DNA of 64,000 nucleotides, from assembly GCF_001721295.1 (NCBI RefSeq), contig NZ_MDDS01000014.1, positions 1 through 64,000 on the forward strand, given 5' to 3'. This document shows positions 33,824 to 42,993 of this stretch, piece by piece. Origin of the DNA: Sphingomonas turrisvirgatae. GTDB taxonomy: Bacteria; Pseudomonadota; Alphaproteobacteria; Sphingomonadales; Sphingomonadaceae. The notes under the pieces were generated by a model. The model was not told the origin of the DNA. It saw only the letters and a program-made list of their open reading frames with translations, and did not search any database. A program made the position numbers and the translations under genes. How positions within the stretch are numbered: the first letter of the stretch is position 1; each line of letters begins with the position of its first letter.

Positions 33824-34678
33824 ATGCGCTTCGTTTCCTTTAGCACTCCCAGCGGCGACTCTTTCGGTCTCGTGCGCGACAACGACGTGATCGATTTGGC
33901 CTCACGTCTCGACGTCCCGAGTCTCAAGGCGCTGATCGCGGCGGATCGGCTGGGGGAGGCGGCGCAGTTCGCCGACGCACCTGCCGATCATTCGCTCGAC
34001 ACGATCGAATTCCTGCCCGTGATCCCTGATCCCACGCATCTGTGGTGCCTAGCCATCAATTATGAAGACCATATCGAAGAGATCAAAGCTGTCGGCATCC
34101 AGCGCGAAAAGCCGAAGAAGCCGGCGCTATTCGCTCGCTACCCCGACACGATGATGGGCCACAACGCGCCGATCCTGAAGCCGACCGTCTCCAACGATGT
34201 CGACTGGGAAGTCGAGCTGGCGGTGATCATCGGCAAGGGCGGGCGGCACATCAGCGAAGCCGATGCAATGTTACACGTCGCTGGCTATTCCATCTTTAAC
34301 GATGTTTCTATTCGCGACTGGCAGTTTCATACGCGGCAGATCATCCCAGGAAAAAACTTCCGTTCGTCGGGCGGCCTTGGCCCATGGATGGTGACTGCCG
34401 ACGAGATTCCCGATCCGCACAATCTGCGCGTGCAGGCCCGAGTCAACGGCACGACCTATCAGGACAGCAATACCAGCTACCAGATCCACAGGATTCCCGC
34501 GTTCATCTCCTATGTCTCCGACATTCTCGACCTGAAGCCCGGCGACGTGCTTGCCACAGGTACGCCGAGCGGCGTCGGCTTCTCGCGCAAGCCGCCGATC
34601 TTCATGAAGGCGGGCGACGTCTGCGAGTGCGAAGTCGAGGGGATCGGCATCCTGAGCAATCCGGTCGTCGACGAATAG
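33824..34678 (+). CDS. fumarylacetoacetate hydrolase-family protein
   Basis: The 284-aa protein has the FAH catalytic domain from about residue 75: WCLAINYEDHIEEIKAVG, then DWEVELAVIIGKGGRHISE supplying the Glu-x-Glu metal ligands. FNDVSIRDWQFH supplies the Asp, and LKPGDVLATGTPSGVGFSRK follows. The family hydrolyses or isomerises ring-cleavage products such as fumarylpyruvate and 2-oxohepta-diendioates, or decarboxylates oxaloacetate. This fits aromatic or cyclic ketone breakdown. It starts a four-gene operon (FAH, DUF1185, SDR, alpha/beta hydrolase). The ATG at 33824 is chosen because the fold begins there. Confidence 0.87.
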   Translation: MRFVSFSTPSGDSFGLVRDNDVIDLASRLDVPSLKALIAADRLGEAAQFADAPADHSLDTIEFLPVIPDPTHLWCLAINYEDHIEEIKAVGIQREKPKKPALFARYPDTMMGHNAPILKPTVSNDVDWEVELAVIIGKGGRHISEADAMLHVAGYSIFNDVSIRDWQFHTRQIIPGKNFRSSGGLGPWMVTADEIPDPHNLRVQARVNGTTYQDSNTSYQIHRIPAFISYVSDILDLKPGDVLATGTPSGVGFSRKPPIFMKAGDVCECEVEGIGILSNPVVDE

Positions 34679-34688
34679 TCTGTCCGGC

Positions 34689-35261
34689 ATGATCGACATC
34701 CGCAAGACGCAGCTGAGCGTCGAGGAAATCTGGCACGAACGCGGCGCGCGCGCGGCAACCCCACTGCGGGTCGCGACCGCGCTCGCAATCGTGCGCAACC
34801 CCTTTGCGGGCCGGCATGAGCTCGATTTGCTTTCGTTCCAGGCGGAATTGCGCTCGCTCGGCCGGACGCTGTCGGAGAAGCTGGTAGATGCGCTCGGGGC
34901 CGCGTCAATCGAAGCCTATGGCAAGGGCGCGATTGTAGGCGAGGATGGCGAGCTGGAGCATGGCGCGCTGTGGCATGAGGCCGGTGGCTGGGCGCTCCGC
35001 GAGCTGCTGGGTGGACCTAAGGCGATCGTTCCCGCCGCCAAGACAGTGGGCACGCTTGGCACACGGCTGATGGTGCCGCTCGGCCATATTCATGCCGCCT
35101 ATGTCCGCAGTCATTTCGGCACCGCGGAAATGACGGTGTGGGACGGCCCGCGACGCGACGAAATCGCCTATGCGCTCGTCGCGGCGACGGGCGGACGGAT
35201 CCATTCGCGCGCGGGCGGCCTGGCTGCATCCGATATCGGCGGCGAGGACGGGCTGCGCTGA
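34689..35261 (+). CDS. DUF1185 'amino acid synthesis' family protein
   Basis: The 190-aa protein fits DUF1185: N-terminal LSVEEIWHERGARAATP, ATALAIVRNPFAGRHELDLL, and central AYGKGAIVGEDGELEHGALW with GTRLMVPLGHIHAAYVRSHF. Structures of this family show a Bacillus chorismate mutase-like fold, but no activity is established and the family name is historical. The conserved acidic and His positions (ELEHGALWHE) may form an active site. It sits 10 bp after the FAH gene and 32 bp before an SDR, so it probably works on the same pathway. Confidence 0.72.
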   Translation: MIDIRKTQLSVEEIWHERGARAATPLRVATALAIVRNPFAGRHELDLLSFQAELRSLGRTLSEKLVDALGAASIEAYGKGAIVGEDGELEHGALWHEAGGWALRELLGGPKAIVPAAKTVGTLGTRLMVPLGHIHAAYVRSHFGTAEMTVWDGPRRDEIAYALVAATGGRIHSRAGGLAASDIGGEDGLR

Positions 35262-35293
35262 GCGCGAACTGTGCCATTCATCCGGAGCCGGCC

Positions 35294-36064
35294 ATGAGCA
35301 TAGCATCGTTGTTCGACGTCAGCGGCAAGGTGGCGCTGGTGACCGGCGGCAGCAGCGGGATCGGTGAGATGATCGCGACCACGCTGGTCCGCGCCGGCGT
35401 CACCGTGTTCATCGCCGCACGCAAGCCCGACCGGCTCGCCGAAGCGTTGGCCCGGATCGGGTCGCATGGGACGGTCGAGGGCACCGCGGTCGATCTTGCA
35501 GATCCACAGGGCGCGGATCGGCTGACCGCGGCGCTAGTGGAACGTATCGATCGGCTTGATATCCTGGTAAACAATGCCGGCGCTACCTGGGGTGCGCGGT
35601 TCAGCGAGTTCCCGACTTCCGGTTGGGACCGGGTGATGGACCTCAATGTCAAGGCCACGTTTCTGCTGAGCCAGGCGTTGACGCCGTTGCTCGCGAAAAG
35701 CTCGGCCGAGGACGATTGGTCGAGCGTCATCAACGTCAGTTCGGTCGCCTCCCGCCACACCGACGACGCGCCGTCCGCTGCCTACGGGCCATCGAAGGCG
35801 GCGGTCGAGCAGCTCACGCGGGTGATGGCGCGCTGGCTGCCCAACGATCGGATCCGGGTGAACTGCATTGCGCCGGGCTGGTTTCCCTCCCGCATGAACG
35901 CGCCGATCAGCGAGGCATATGGCGCCGCCTGGATCGAGCGGACCCCCCTCAAACGTTTCGGTCGTCCCGAGGATATCGGTGCGCTGGCGGTCTACCTCTC
36001 GTCGCGCGCGAGCAGCTTCGTCAATGGGCAGGTAATCGCGATCGATGGCGGCTGGTCAGCGTGA
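35294..36064 (+). CDS. SDR oxidoreductase
   Basis: The 256-aa classical SDR has TGGSSGIGEM, AARKPDRL (favours NADP), NNAGATWG, catalytic Ser in NVSSVASRHTDDA, and Tyr and Lys in YGPSK. It ends VNGQVIAIDGGWSA. It is related to polyol and gluconate-type 3-oxoacyl reductases but is placed among ring-cleavage genes. A GTG start of the following hydrolase overlaps its stop (GTGA). The start at 35294 follows ccggagccg. Confidence 0.84.
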   Translation: MSIASLFDVSGKVALVTGGSSGIGEMIATTLVRAGVTVFIAARKPDRLAEALARIGSHGTVEGTAVDLADPQGADRLTAALVERIDRLDILVNNAGATWGARFSEFPTSGWDRVMDLNVKATFLLSQALTPLLAKSSAEDDWSSVINVSSVASRHTDDAPSAAYGPSKAAVEQLTRVMARWLPNDRIRVNCIAPGWFPSRMNAPISEAYGAAWIERTPLKRFGRPEDIGALAVYLSSRASSFVNGQVIAIDGGWSA

Positions 36065-36939
36065 CACCAGCCGCCGCCGTTACTACACCGGAATATGTGA
36101 TCGGCAGTCATGGCAACCGCATCGCGATCGAACGAACCGGTGCGCCCGGCGCGTCTGCGGTTATCCTGTTGCATGGCGGCGGGCAGAAGCGGCAGAGCTG
36201 GCGGCGTACCGGCAAGCAGTTGGCGGCGGCGGGCTGGCAGGCGATCGCATGCGACGTGCGAGGTCATGGTGACAGCGATCCAGCGCCGGACGGTGACTAC
36301 GGCTATGACCGGCTGGTCGAAGATGCAACGTCGTTAATCCAGGCGGCGGGGGGACGGGCGGTGCTGGTCGGCGCGTCGCTGGGCGGAAAGATTGCGCTCG
36401 CCGCCGCGGGCAGGCTACCGCCCGACATGATCCGCGCCCTCGTGCTGGTCGATGCGGTGCCGCGGTCGCTGGAAAGCGGCATCGCGCGCGTCGCGAGCAT
36501 TCTGCGTCCGCCGCCCGACGGCTTCGACTCCCCTCAGGCTGCGGCGGCGGCGCTCGCTGCCACAAACGGAACGGCCACTGCGCCGGACGCCGGCGCACGC
36601 CTGCAACGCAACATGCGGCGCGACGCGGCGGGGCGTTGGCACTGGCATTGGGACCCGCGGTTCTTCGACCCGTCGCATGGACTCGGCATCCAGCCGGCGC
36701 TCACGCGGCTGGAGGATGCCGCGCGCCGCGTGACCGCCCCCACATTGCTGGTGCGCGGTGAACTGAGCGACGTGACCGATGCGGCAGGCGCGGCGGCGCT
36801 CGCGGCGTGCATCGCGCATCTCGAAATCGCGGTGATCGCAGGCGCGGGGCATATGGTGGTCGGCGACCGCAACGATACCTTCGACGCAATCTTGCTCGAC
36901 TTCCTGCAGCGGCACGTTCCGGTATGCGGGCCGGGCTAG
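36061..36939 (+). CDS. alpha/beta hydrolase
   Basis: The 292-aa hydrolase has LLHGGGQKRQSWRRTG, ACDVRGHGDSDPA, nucleophile elbow VGASLGG, and a catalytic His probably in AGAGHMVVGDRNDTF. It resembles 3-oxoadipate enol-lactonase and haloperoxidase-type hydrolases. It starts at GTG overlapping the SDR stop and ends in a ctag shared with the opposing acyl-CoA dehydrogenase stop. The long frame starting at 35623 is a shadow of the SDR. Its likely role is lactone, ester or C-C hydrolysis after ring opening. Confidence 0.82.
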   Translation: MTPAAAVTTPEYVIGSHGNRIAIERTGAPGASAVILLHGGGQKRQSWRRTGKQLAAAGWQAIACDVRGHGDSDPAPDGDYGYDRLVEDATSLIQAAGGRAVLVGASLGGKIALAAAGRLPPDMIRALVLVDAVPRSLESGIARVASILRPPPDGFDSPQAAAAALAATNGTATAPDAGARLQRNMRRDAAGRWHWHWDPRFFDPSHGLGIQPALTRLEDAARRVTAPTLLVRGELSDVTDAAGAAALAACIAHLEIAVIAGAGHMVVGDRNDTFDAILLDFLQRHVPVCGPG

Positions 36940-39146
36940 GTCCGGGACTTTGGCATCTTTAGGAACTGTTCCGCGATCAGGCTGCGCTGAATTTCGCTGG
37001 TGCCGCCGTAGATGGTCATGGCGATCGCACGCCGCATAGCCACCTCGACTAGCGCAAGATCCTCGTCGCGCGACAGCAGCGATTCGGGCGCTGCGAGAGC
37101 GACGAGATCGGCGGCTGCGCTGCGCAACCCTTCGGTCGAGAACAGCTTCGACATTGGTCCGTCGGAGATCGCGCCATTTCCGGTCGCCTGCGCCCAGACG
37201 TCGCGGCGCGAGATTCCTTCGGACACCGCGACGATCGTCGCCGCGCGGGCAAGTCGGCGGCGCACGCCCGGCTCGTCGATGCGGCGCGTGCCGGCTTGGC
37301 CGCGGCTCGCCCAGTTAACCGCATGACGCAGCATGACCGGCATCGCATAGTGATAGACGATGCCGCCATGCTCCAGCCCGAGCATGGTGTGCATCACCTG
37401 CATGCCGCCACCGACGGCGCCGAGGCGATATTTGTCGGGAATCCTTACATCCTGGAAATAGGTGATGTTGGTCCGCTCGTCCTGTAGCGTATGAACGGGT
37501 TGGATCTCGATGCCCGGCACGTCCATCGGCAGGATGAACACCGTCAGCCCCTCATGCTTCTTTCCGCTCGCATCGGTACGGGTGAGCAGCAGGATGTAGT
37601 CGGCGATATGGCCGGCAGTGGTGAACATCTTCTGGCCGTTGAGCACCCATTCGTCGCCATCCTGCACCGCCTTGAAACTCGTGCCGAAGATGTCCGACCC
37701 GGCGCCCGGCTCGGTGAAACCGAGGCAACCGACGCCTTCGCCCGACGCGAGGCGCGGGATGATCTCCTGCTTCGCGGTATCGCTGCCGAACTTCATCTCG
37801 AGCTGCAGCACGAATTCGGTGACGCCGCTTGCCGTGCGGTTCCAGTCCATCTCCTCCCATACCGCGTCCGCGGCGGCGAGTTCGATCTGGCTACGGCCCT
37901 CGCCGCCAAATTCGGCCGGCAGATGCGGATAGAGCAGACCCGCCTTGGCCAGCTTCTGCGCGAAGGGTTTGCTGTGCGCTTTGGTGCTGTGGTGGATCTT
38001 TGCGCGAAGCTCGTCATCGACGTTCTCCGCCATGAACTGGCGGAGCTGGTCGGCATAAGCCTCGGCCTGGCTGCCCCAGCCGAATTCGATCCCGATCTCG
38101 CCCGCGTCGGGCAGCGCCGCCGACCCGTTCGACCACAGCCGGTCGCCGACACTTTGAAGCTCCTTCTCAGGATCGCCGGCGACGAGGCTCAGTGCCTTGG
38201 CGCGACGATAATAGAGCTGAATATCGTTCTCGAGGCTTACGCCATAGCCGCCAAAGGTGCGGATCGCCGCCTCGGTTGCGCGTCCGGAGGCCTGCGTCGC
38301 CCACCAATATGCCATCGACACCTGCGCTGCGGCATCCGCCGCGCGCGCCGCAATCGCGCTTATCGCCTGCCACACCATTAGCCGCGCGCCGTCAGCGTCG
38401 GTGGCGGCGTCGGCCAGCGGATGCGCAACACCCTGAAAGCTCCCAATCCGGCGCCCGAACTGCTCGCGCTCGCCGGCATATTCGGCGGCGAGGCGCAACG
38501 CCTGAAGCGAGATGCCGGCGAGTGTTGCGGCGCTGCCCAACTTCCATTCCTCGACGGCAGACTGCCACGCCGCGACCGCACCCGGCCCTTGGGCGAGCAC
38601 GACATCGCCTTCGCCCGGCGTTGCGGGCGGCGTCCACGCGCCAAGCGCGCTCATCGACGTCCAGTTGGCCGGCGCTTCGACGGCCGGATCGCGATGAGCG
38701 ATCAGCCGCTCGCCGCTTAGCGCGATCACGAACGCGCAGCCCGTCAAGGCGGGAACGACCTGTGCTCCGCCCGGGGTGACGGGATGCAGCGCGATCGTAG
38801 CAGCGGCGCCGTTAGCCACCTCCGCCACCAGCGCATCCGCGCCGAACTGGCCGGCGAGGCGCGTCGCGACGATCGTTTCCACCAGTGGAATCGATGCAAG
38901 GTTTCTGCCGGCCTCTTCCGCAACCAATGCGACGTCGAGCAAGCTGAGCGAAAGGCCTCCGGCTGATTCGGGGGTACGCATCAGCGGCAGACCGAGTTCA
39001 CACACGCTCGACCACAGCGCCTCGTCGAGTCCGCTCTCCGCAGCGCGAATCCGCTCGGGCGTCGATTGCTCGCGGAACAGACGCGCTACCGTTTCCTGCA
39101 GCATCGTCTGGTCATCTGAAAGGGCAAGATTCAATAGCGCGGCCAT
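36936..39146 (-). CDS. fused double acyl-CoA dehydrogenase (FadE34-like layout)
   Basis: The 736-residue protein is two acyl-CoA dehydrogenase units. The N-terminal half (1-370) is of the small, partner type (LFREQSTPERIRAAESGLDE; REQFGRRIGSFQGVAHPLAD; FGGYGVSLENDIQLYYRR). The C-terminal half (about 385-736) is of the large type, with CLGFTEPGAGSDIFGTSFKA, WVLNGQKMFTTAG and YGGTSEIQRSLIAEQFLKMP. The order equals a fusion of the separate small and large subunits encoded at 20653 and 19412. Fused enzymes of this kind act on bulky steroid side chains in actinobacteria. The Glu of YEGT is Gly here. Start at 39146 has gggag upstream; the 47-residue extension is unlikely. Confidence 0.88.
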   Translation of the reverse strand: MAALLNLALSDDQTMLQETVARLFREQSTPERIRAAESGLDEALWSSVCELGLPLMRTPESAGGLSLSLLDVALVAEEAGRNLASIPLVETIVATRLAGQFGADALVAEVANGAAATIALHPVTPGGAQVVPALTGCAFVIALSGERLIAHRDPAVEAPANWTSMSALGAWTPPATPGEGDVVLAQGPGAVAAWQSAVEEWKLGSAATLAGISLQALRLAAEYAGEREQFGRRIGSFQGVAHPLADAATDADGARLMVWQAISAIAARAADAAAQVSMAYWWATQASGRATEAAIRTFGGYGVSLENDIQLYYRRAKALSLVAGDPEKELQSVGDRLWSNGSAALPDAGEIGIEFGWGSQAEAYADQLRQFMAENVDDELRAKIHHSTKAHSKPFAQKLAKAGLLYPHLPAEFGGEGRSQIELAAADAVWEEMDWNRTASGVTEFVLQLEMKFGSDTAKQEIIPRLASGEGVGCLGFTEPGAGSDIFGTSFKAVQDGDEWVLNGQKMFTTAGHIADYILLLTRTDASGKKHEGLTVFILPMDVPGIEIQPVHTLQDERTNITYFQDVRIPDKYRLGAVGGGMQVMHTMLGLEHGGIVYHYAMPVMLRHAVNWASRGQAGTRRIDEPGVRRRLARAATIVAVSEGISRRDVWAQATGNGAISDGPMSKLFSTEGLRSAAADLVALAAPESLLSRDEDLALVEVAMRRAIAMTIYGGTSEIQRSLIAEQFLKMPKSRT

Positions 39147-39365
39147 GGTCGTAAAGCTCCCGGTGCGGGGCAACTGCCCGCGACATTTCTGCAGGTGCAT
39201 AGCGGCTTCACGCCTGACGTGGACCCGTGCCAGCAACATTGCACGGATGTGCAGAGCGCCTGGCACCATCGCCACGACTTGCGACATTTCAAAAAAATGA
39301 TAAAGCGTCAGTTATTGAAGTGCCGGCGCGTCGTACGGCTGGCGCTGTCTTTCGGGAGAGCTTGG

Positions 39366-40553
39366 ATGCCTGCGTTGCCCTTCGACGTCTACGATGCCGA
39401 CCATCATCTCTACGAACCGGCCGAGGCATTCCTCAGGCACCTGCCCAAGCAGTTCTCGAACGACTTCTATTTCGTGGAGCTCAACGGCCGTGCGAAGCTA
39501 GTCATTGGCGGGCAGCTGTCCGATTATATTCCCAATCCGACCTTCGAAGTCGTTGCCGGACCGGGCACGCACGAGAAATGGTACCGTGCCGACAATCCCG
39601 AAGGCCTGACGATGCGCGAGATGACCGGCAAACCCATTCGGCCGCCGGCTGAGTGGCGTTCGGGCGATGGCCGCATCGCGGTGATGGATCAACAGGGCGT
39701 GCATGCCGCGCTGGTGTTCCCGACGCTCGCTTCGGTGATCGAGGAGCGGCTCAATCACAAGCCCGAAGCGATGGCAGCACTGTTCCATTCACTCAACAAA
39801 TGGACTGATGAGGAATGGGGCTTCGCGCGCGAGAACCGGTTGTTCTCGGTGCCGATGATCAGCCTTGCCGATCAGGAGCTGGCGATCGAGGAACTAGAGA
39901 CCGTGCTGAAGGCCGGTGCGCGTTGCATCGGCGTCCGTCCCGCGCCCGTGCCGGGCTTCCGCGGAAGCCGCTCGCCCGGCCTGCCGGAGTTCGACCCGTT
40001 CTGGGCGCGCGTCGAGGAAGCCGGCATCTTCACTTGCCTGCACACCTCCGACTCGGGCTACGACCGCATCTATCGCTGGTGGACCGGCGGGTCGGGTGAG
40101 TATCAGCCGTTCGAGCGAGATCCGTTCCAAGCGACGTTGGACGTGCTCGGCCGGCCGATCTCAGACACGCTGTCAGCCTTCATCTGCCATGGCGTGTTCG
40201 ACCGATTCCCCAAGCTGCGCATGATCTCGGTCGAGAATGGCGCGGATTGGGTACGGCCGCTGTTGCACCGGCTGGACAAGGCCTATGGCCAGATGCCGAA
40301 GTCGTTCAAGCGCCATCCGCGTGACATCTTCCGCGAGCACATCTTCATCGCGCCCTTCTATGAGGATAATCTTCAGACGCTGGCGGAGGACATGCCGATC
40401 GAGCGCATCTTGTTCGGCAGCGATTTCCCGCATCCCGAAGGGGTCGCCGAGCCGCTGGACTATCTGAAGGAATTTGAAGGGTTCAGCGACGAATCGATCA
40501 AGCGTATCTTCCATGCCAACATGAAGGGTTTGCTGGAGGGCGTGCGCGACTAA
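39366..40553 (+). CDS. amidohydrolase (COG2159)
   Basis: The 395-aa metal-dependent TIM-barrel enzyme has N-terminal FDVYDADHHLYEPAEAF (His ligands), mid-barrel TCLHTSDSGYDRIYRWW, ICHGVFDRFPKLRMISVE, and C-terminal ILFGSDFPHPEGVAEP (Asp ligand). It is of the ACMSD/resorcylate-decarboxylase group, like the product at 10569 but clearly divergent, so two different reactions are likely. gggagag lies upstream of the ATG at 39366. It starts an operon with DUF2889 and an SDR and is divergent from the fused dehydrogenase. Confidence 0.84.
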   Translation: MPALPFDVYDADHHLYEPAEAFLRHLPKQFSNDFYFVELNGRAKLVIGGQLSDYIPNPTFEVVAGPGTHEKWYRADNPEGLTMREMTGKPIRPPAEWRSGDGRIAVMDQQGVHAALVFPTLASVIEERLNHKPEAMAALFHSLNKWTDEEWGFARENRLFSVPMISLADQELAIEELETVLKAGARCIGVRPAPVPGFRGSRSPGLPEFDPFWARVEEAGIFTCLHTSDSGYDRIYRWWTGGSGEYQPFERDPFQATLDVLGRPISDTLSAFICHGVFDRFPKLRMISVENGADWVRPLLHRLDKAYGQMPKSFKRHPRDIFREHIFIAPFYEDNLQTLAEDMPIERILFGSDFPHPEGVAEPLDYLKEFEGFSDESIKRIFHANMKGLLEGVRD

Positions 40554-40562
40554 CGGCACGCG

Positions 40563-41333
40563 ATGATCCTCTCAGCACCCGATCTCTATCCCGGCTGTCC
40601 CGGTTTGCGGCGACGCATCCTGTTGCGGCCGGGACCCGATGCAGTGCGGGGCGAAGTGGAGGATGATTTCCACCATTTCGTCGTTGCGCTGTTTCACGAC
40701 CGGGAGCGGATCACGCAGGTCAGTACGGCGGCACCGCGTCACCCATGGACCAGCTGCCCGGCGGCCGGTGATCTGCTGGCCGCGCGGCTGCGGGGCGTAC
40801 CGCTTGGTGAGGCTGCCGGATTCGACTCGCCCTATTCGCACTGCACGCACATGCTCGACTTGGCGCTGCTCGCCGCAGCACATGCTCACGACGATGTGCC
40901 GCTGCTGTATTCGATGTTCGTGGCCGATCCCGGGTCCGCGCTGCGCGCCGCCCAAGTGTGGCGCGGCGAGTCGATCGTGCTCGATTGGATGCTCGATGGC
41001 GATCGGGTCGCAGCCGGGCCGGGCGAGGGCAACAACCTGCGCCGGTTGCGCGAATGGCTGCCGGAACTGCGGCCACGCTTGCGTGAGCCTGCTACCGTCT
41101 TGCGCCGCGCGATCTTCATCTCGTCCGGCCGGCGGTTCGACTATGAGCACGTTGACAACGCGTCCGTGCTCACGCGGCAGGTCGGCGCTTGTTTCACGTT
41201 CCAGCCGGAGCGCTCGGGAACAGCGCTGCCGGTGCGCGGAAGCAAGCTCGATTTCACTGCTGAACGCGCCGGGCCGTTGGCACTACGGCTCCAGCCCGCA
41301 CCGTCGCCATCCAATTTAGGAGAAGAAGATTGA
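40563..41333 (+). CDS. DUF2889 protein
   Basis: The 256-aa protein matches DUF2889 by its opening GLRRRILLRPGPDAVRGEVE, then DDFHHFVVALFHDRERI, and the conserved block SPYSHCTHMLDLALLAAAHA. The repeated His/Cys residues (DDFHHF, YSHCTHM) suggest a metal or cofactor site. No activity has been established that I know of. It sits 9 bp after an amidohydrolase, and its stop overlaps the TTG start of an SDR, so it is probably an enzyme or accessory of that step. Confidence 0.72.
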   Translation: MILSAPDLYPGCPGLRRRILLRPGPDAVRGEVEDDFHHFVVALFHDRERITQVSTAAPRHPWTSCPAAGDLLAARLRGVPLGEAAGFDSPYSHCTHMLDLALLAAAHAHDDVPLLYSMFVADPGSALRAAQVWRGESIVLDWMLDGDRVAAGPGEGNNLRRLREWLPELRPRLREPATVLRRAIFISSGRRFDYEHVDNASVLTRQVGACFTFQPERSGTALPVRGSKLDFTAERAGPLALRLQPAPSPSNLGEED

Positions 41334-41998
41334 CTGCCAGACTCGTCGTCGTCACCGGCGCAGCCGGGGTCCTTGGGCGCGCAGTTTGCGCCGAGCTTCT
41401 GAACGCGGGCCATGTTGTCGCAGGCATTGACCTCGCTCCGTTCGCCGATCCTGCTCTCGCACTGTCGCTATCGGCCATTGACCTGACCGACGCGGCGAGC
41501 GTCGCGGATGCGTTTGCCCGGATCGAAGCTCTGGGGGCGCTGCATGGGCTGGTCAATGTGGCGGGCGGTTTTCGCTGGGAAACGATTACCGAAGGCGATG
41601 TGGAGAGCTGGGATTTTCTCTACCGGATCAATCTGCGCACCGCATTGAATGCCGTGCGCGCCGCGCTGCCACTGCTCGGCACGGGCGGTTCGATCGTTAA
41701 CGTAGGTGCGGCAGGTGCAATCAAAGCGGGAGCAGGAATGGGCGCTTATGCTGCGTCCAAATCCGGGGTCGCGAGGCTGACCGAGAGTCTAGCCGAGGAG
41801 CTGAAAGATGCGGGCATTCGGGTAAATGCCGTTTTGCCGAGCATCATCGACACGCCCGTCAACCGCGCCGACATGCCTAACGCCGAGTTCGACCGCTGGG
41901 TCAGCCCTGCAGCCCTGGCCGGCGTAATCGGTTTCCTGTTGTCGGACGCCGCGGCGCCGATCACTGGTGCGCTGATCCCGGTCACAGGGCGCGTCTGA
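41330..41998 (+). CDS. SDR protein with altered catalytic Ser
   Basis: The 222-aa short SDR starts at TTG overlapping the DUF2889 stop (TTGA), with aggagaagaag as ribosome site. Cofactor motif TGAAGVLGRA and NVAGGFRWET are clear, and Tyr and Lys are in YAASK. The usual Ser position before it reads NVGAAGAIKAG with no Ser, so catalysis may be weak or different. The closing segment PITGALIPVTGRV lacks the normal DGG. It is the last gene of the 39366 operon, convergent with a quinone oxidoreductase-like gene. Confidence 0.78.
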   Translation: MTARLVVVTGAAGVLGRAVCAELLNAGHVVAGIDLAPFADPALALSLSAIDLTDAASVADAFARIEALGALHGLVNVAGGFRWETITEGDVESWDFLYRINLRTALNAVRAALPLLGTGGSIVNVGAAGAIKAGAGMGAYAASKSGVARLTESLAEELKDAGIRVNAVLPSIIDTPVNRADMPNAEFDRWVSPAALAGVIGFLLSDAAAPITGALIPVTGRV

Positions 41999-42003
41999 CC
42001 GGC

Positions 42004-42993
42004 CTACGCCATTCGCACGACGATACGGCCGCAGCCGGTACCGTCGGATGCCGCGACCATCGCGTCGGCGTAGGCTTCGAGCGAGAATACGCGGGCGATC
42101 GCTGGGCTGAGTATCCCGTCGGCGTACCATTGCTCGATCCGGGCTTCGTTCGCCCGCGCCTGCATCGGCTCGAGGATTGTGAAGCGGCCGATCTCCACAC
42201 CGATCAGCGCCGCGCCCTTTACTAGGGCTAGGTTGAGTGGCAAGCTAGGAATCGTGCCGCTCGCAAACCCGACGGCGAGATATCGGCCGCGCCACGCAAG
42301 GCTGCGAAACGCGCCATCGAAACTGCCTCCACCGACCGGATCGAATACTAGGTCGACGCCCTGTCCGCCGGTCATCGTACGCAGCCTCTCGCGGCGGCCG
42401 ACGGCGGCATAGTCGATGGCCTCCTCCGCTCCGTTGGCCAGCGCGAAATCGCGCTTTTCCGCGCTCGATGCGACGGCGATGACTCGCGCGCCGATCGCCT
42501 TGCCAACCTGGACGGCGGCGCTGCCGACTCCGCCTGCCGCGCCCAGCACCAGCAATGTCTCGCCAGGTGCCAGCGTGCCGCGGTCGGCAAGCGCGTCGAG
42601 CGCGGTCGCGGTGTTCACCCGCAATCCAGCGGCTTCCACTGATCGCAGACCGGCCGGGAGCGGGCGCAGCGCCGGGGCGGGGATAGTCACCATTTCCGCA
42701 AGCGCGCCCGATCCGCACACGCCGGTAACCGGATCGCCCACCGCAACGCCACTCACATCCTCGCCGATCGCATCAACAATGCCGGCGAATTCCGATCCGG
42801 GCGTGAAGGGGAGCGCCGCCTTCGCCTGATGGCCGCCGCGCGCGGCCAGCATGTCCGCATAGCTGAGTGCGGCTGCCGAGATGCGCACGCGAACCCTTCC
42901 CGTTCCGGGCGCCTCTATCCGGTGCTCCTTCAGCTGGTAGAAGTCGGGTGGGCCGAAGCGGTCGGCGGTAACGGCGCGAAATGTCTCGTGCAT
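42004..42993 (-). CDS. medium-chain dehydrogenase, NADPH:quinone oxidoreductase-like
   Basis: The 329-aa zinc-independent MDR protein has a GroES-like N-domain (VRVRISAAALSYADMLAARG; PFTPGSEFAGIVDAIGEDVS). Its Rossmann motif is VLGAAGGVGSAAVQ, and FDPVGGGSFDGAFRSL is present. It resembles NADPH2:quinone reductase and 2-enoyl-CoA or acrylyl-CoA reductases, so C=C reduction of an enone or enoyl-CoA is likely. The start at 42993 overlaps the stop of the upstream SDR by one base (TGATG). It is last in the 46890 operon. Confidence 0.84.
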   Translation of the reverse strand: MHETFRAVTADRFGPPDFYQLKEHRIEAPGTGRVRVRISAAALSYADMLAARGGHQAKAALPFTPGSEFAGIVDAIGEDVSGVAVGDPVTGVCGSGALAEMVTIPAPALRPLPAGLRSVEAAGLRVNTATALDALADRGTLAPGETLLVLGAAGGVGSAAVQVGKAIGARVIAVASSAEKRDFALANGAEEAIDYAAVGRRERLRTMTGGQGVDLVFDPVGGGSFDGAFRSLAWRGRYLAVGFASGTIPSLPLNLALVKGAALIGVEIGRFTILEPMQARANEARIEQWYADGILSPAIARVFSLEAYADAMVAASDGTGCGRIVVRMA

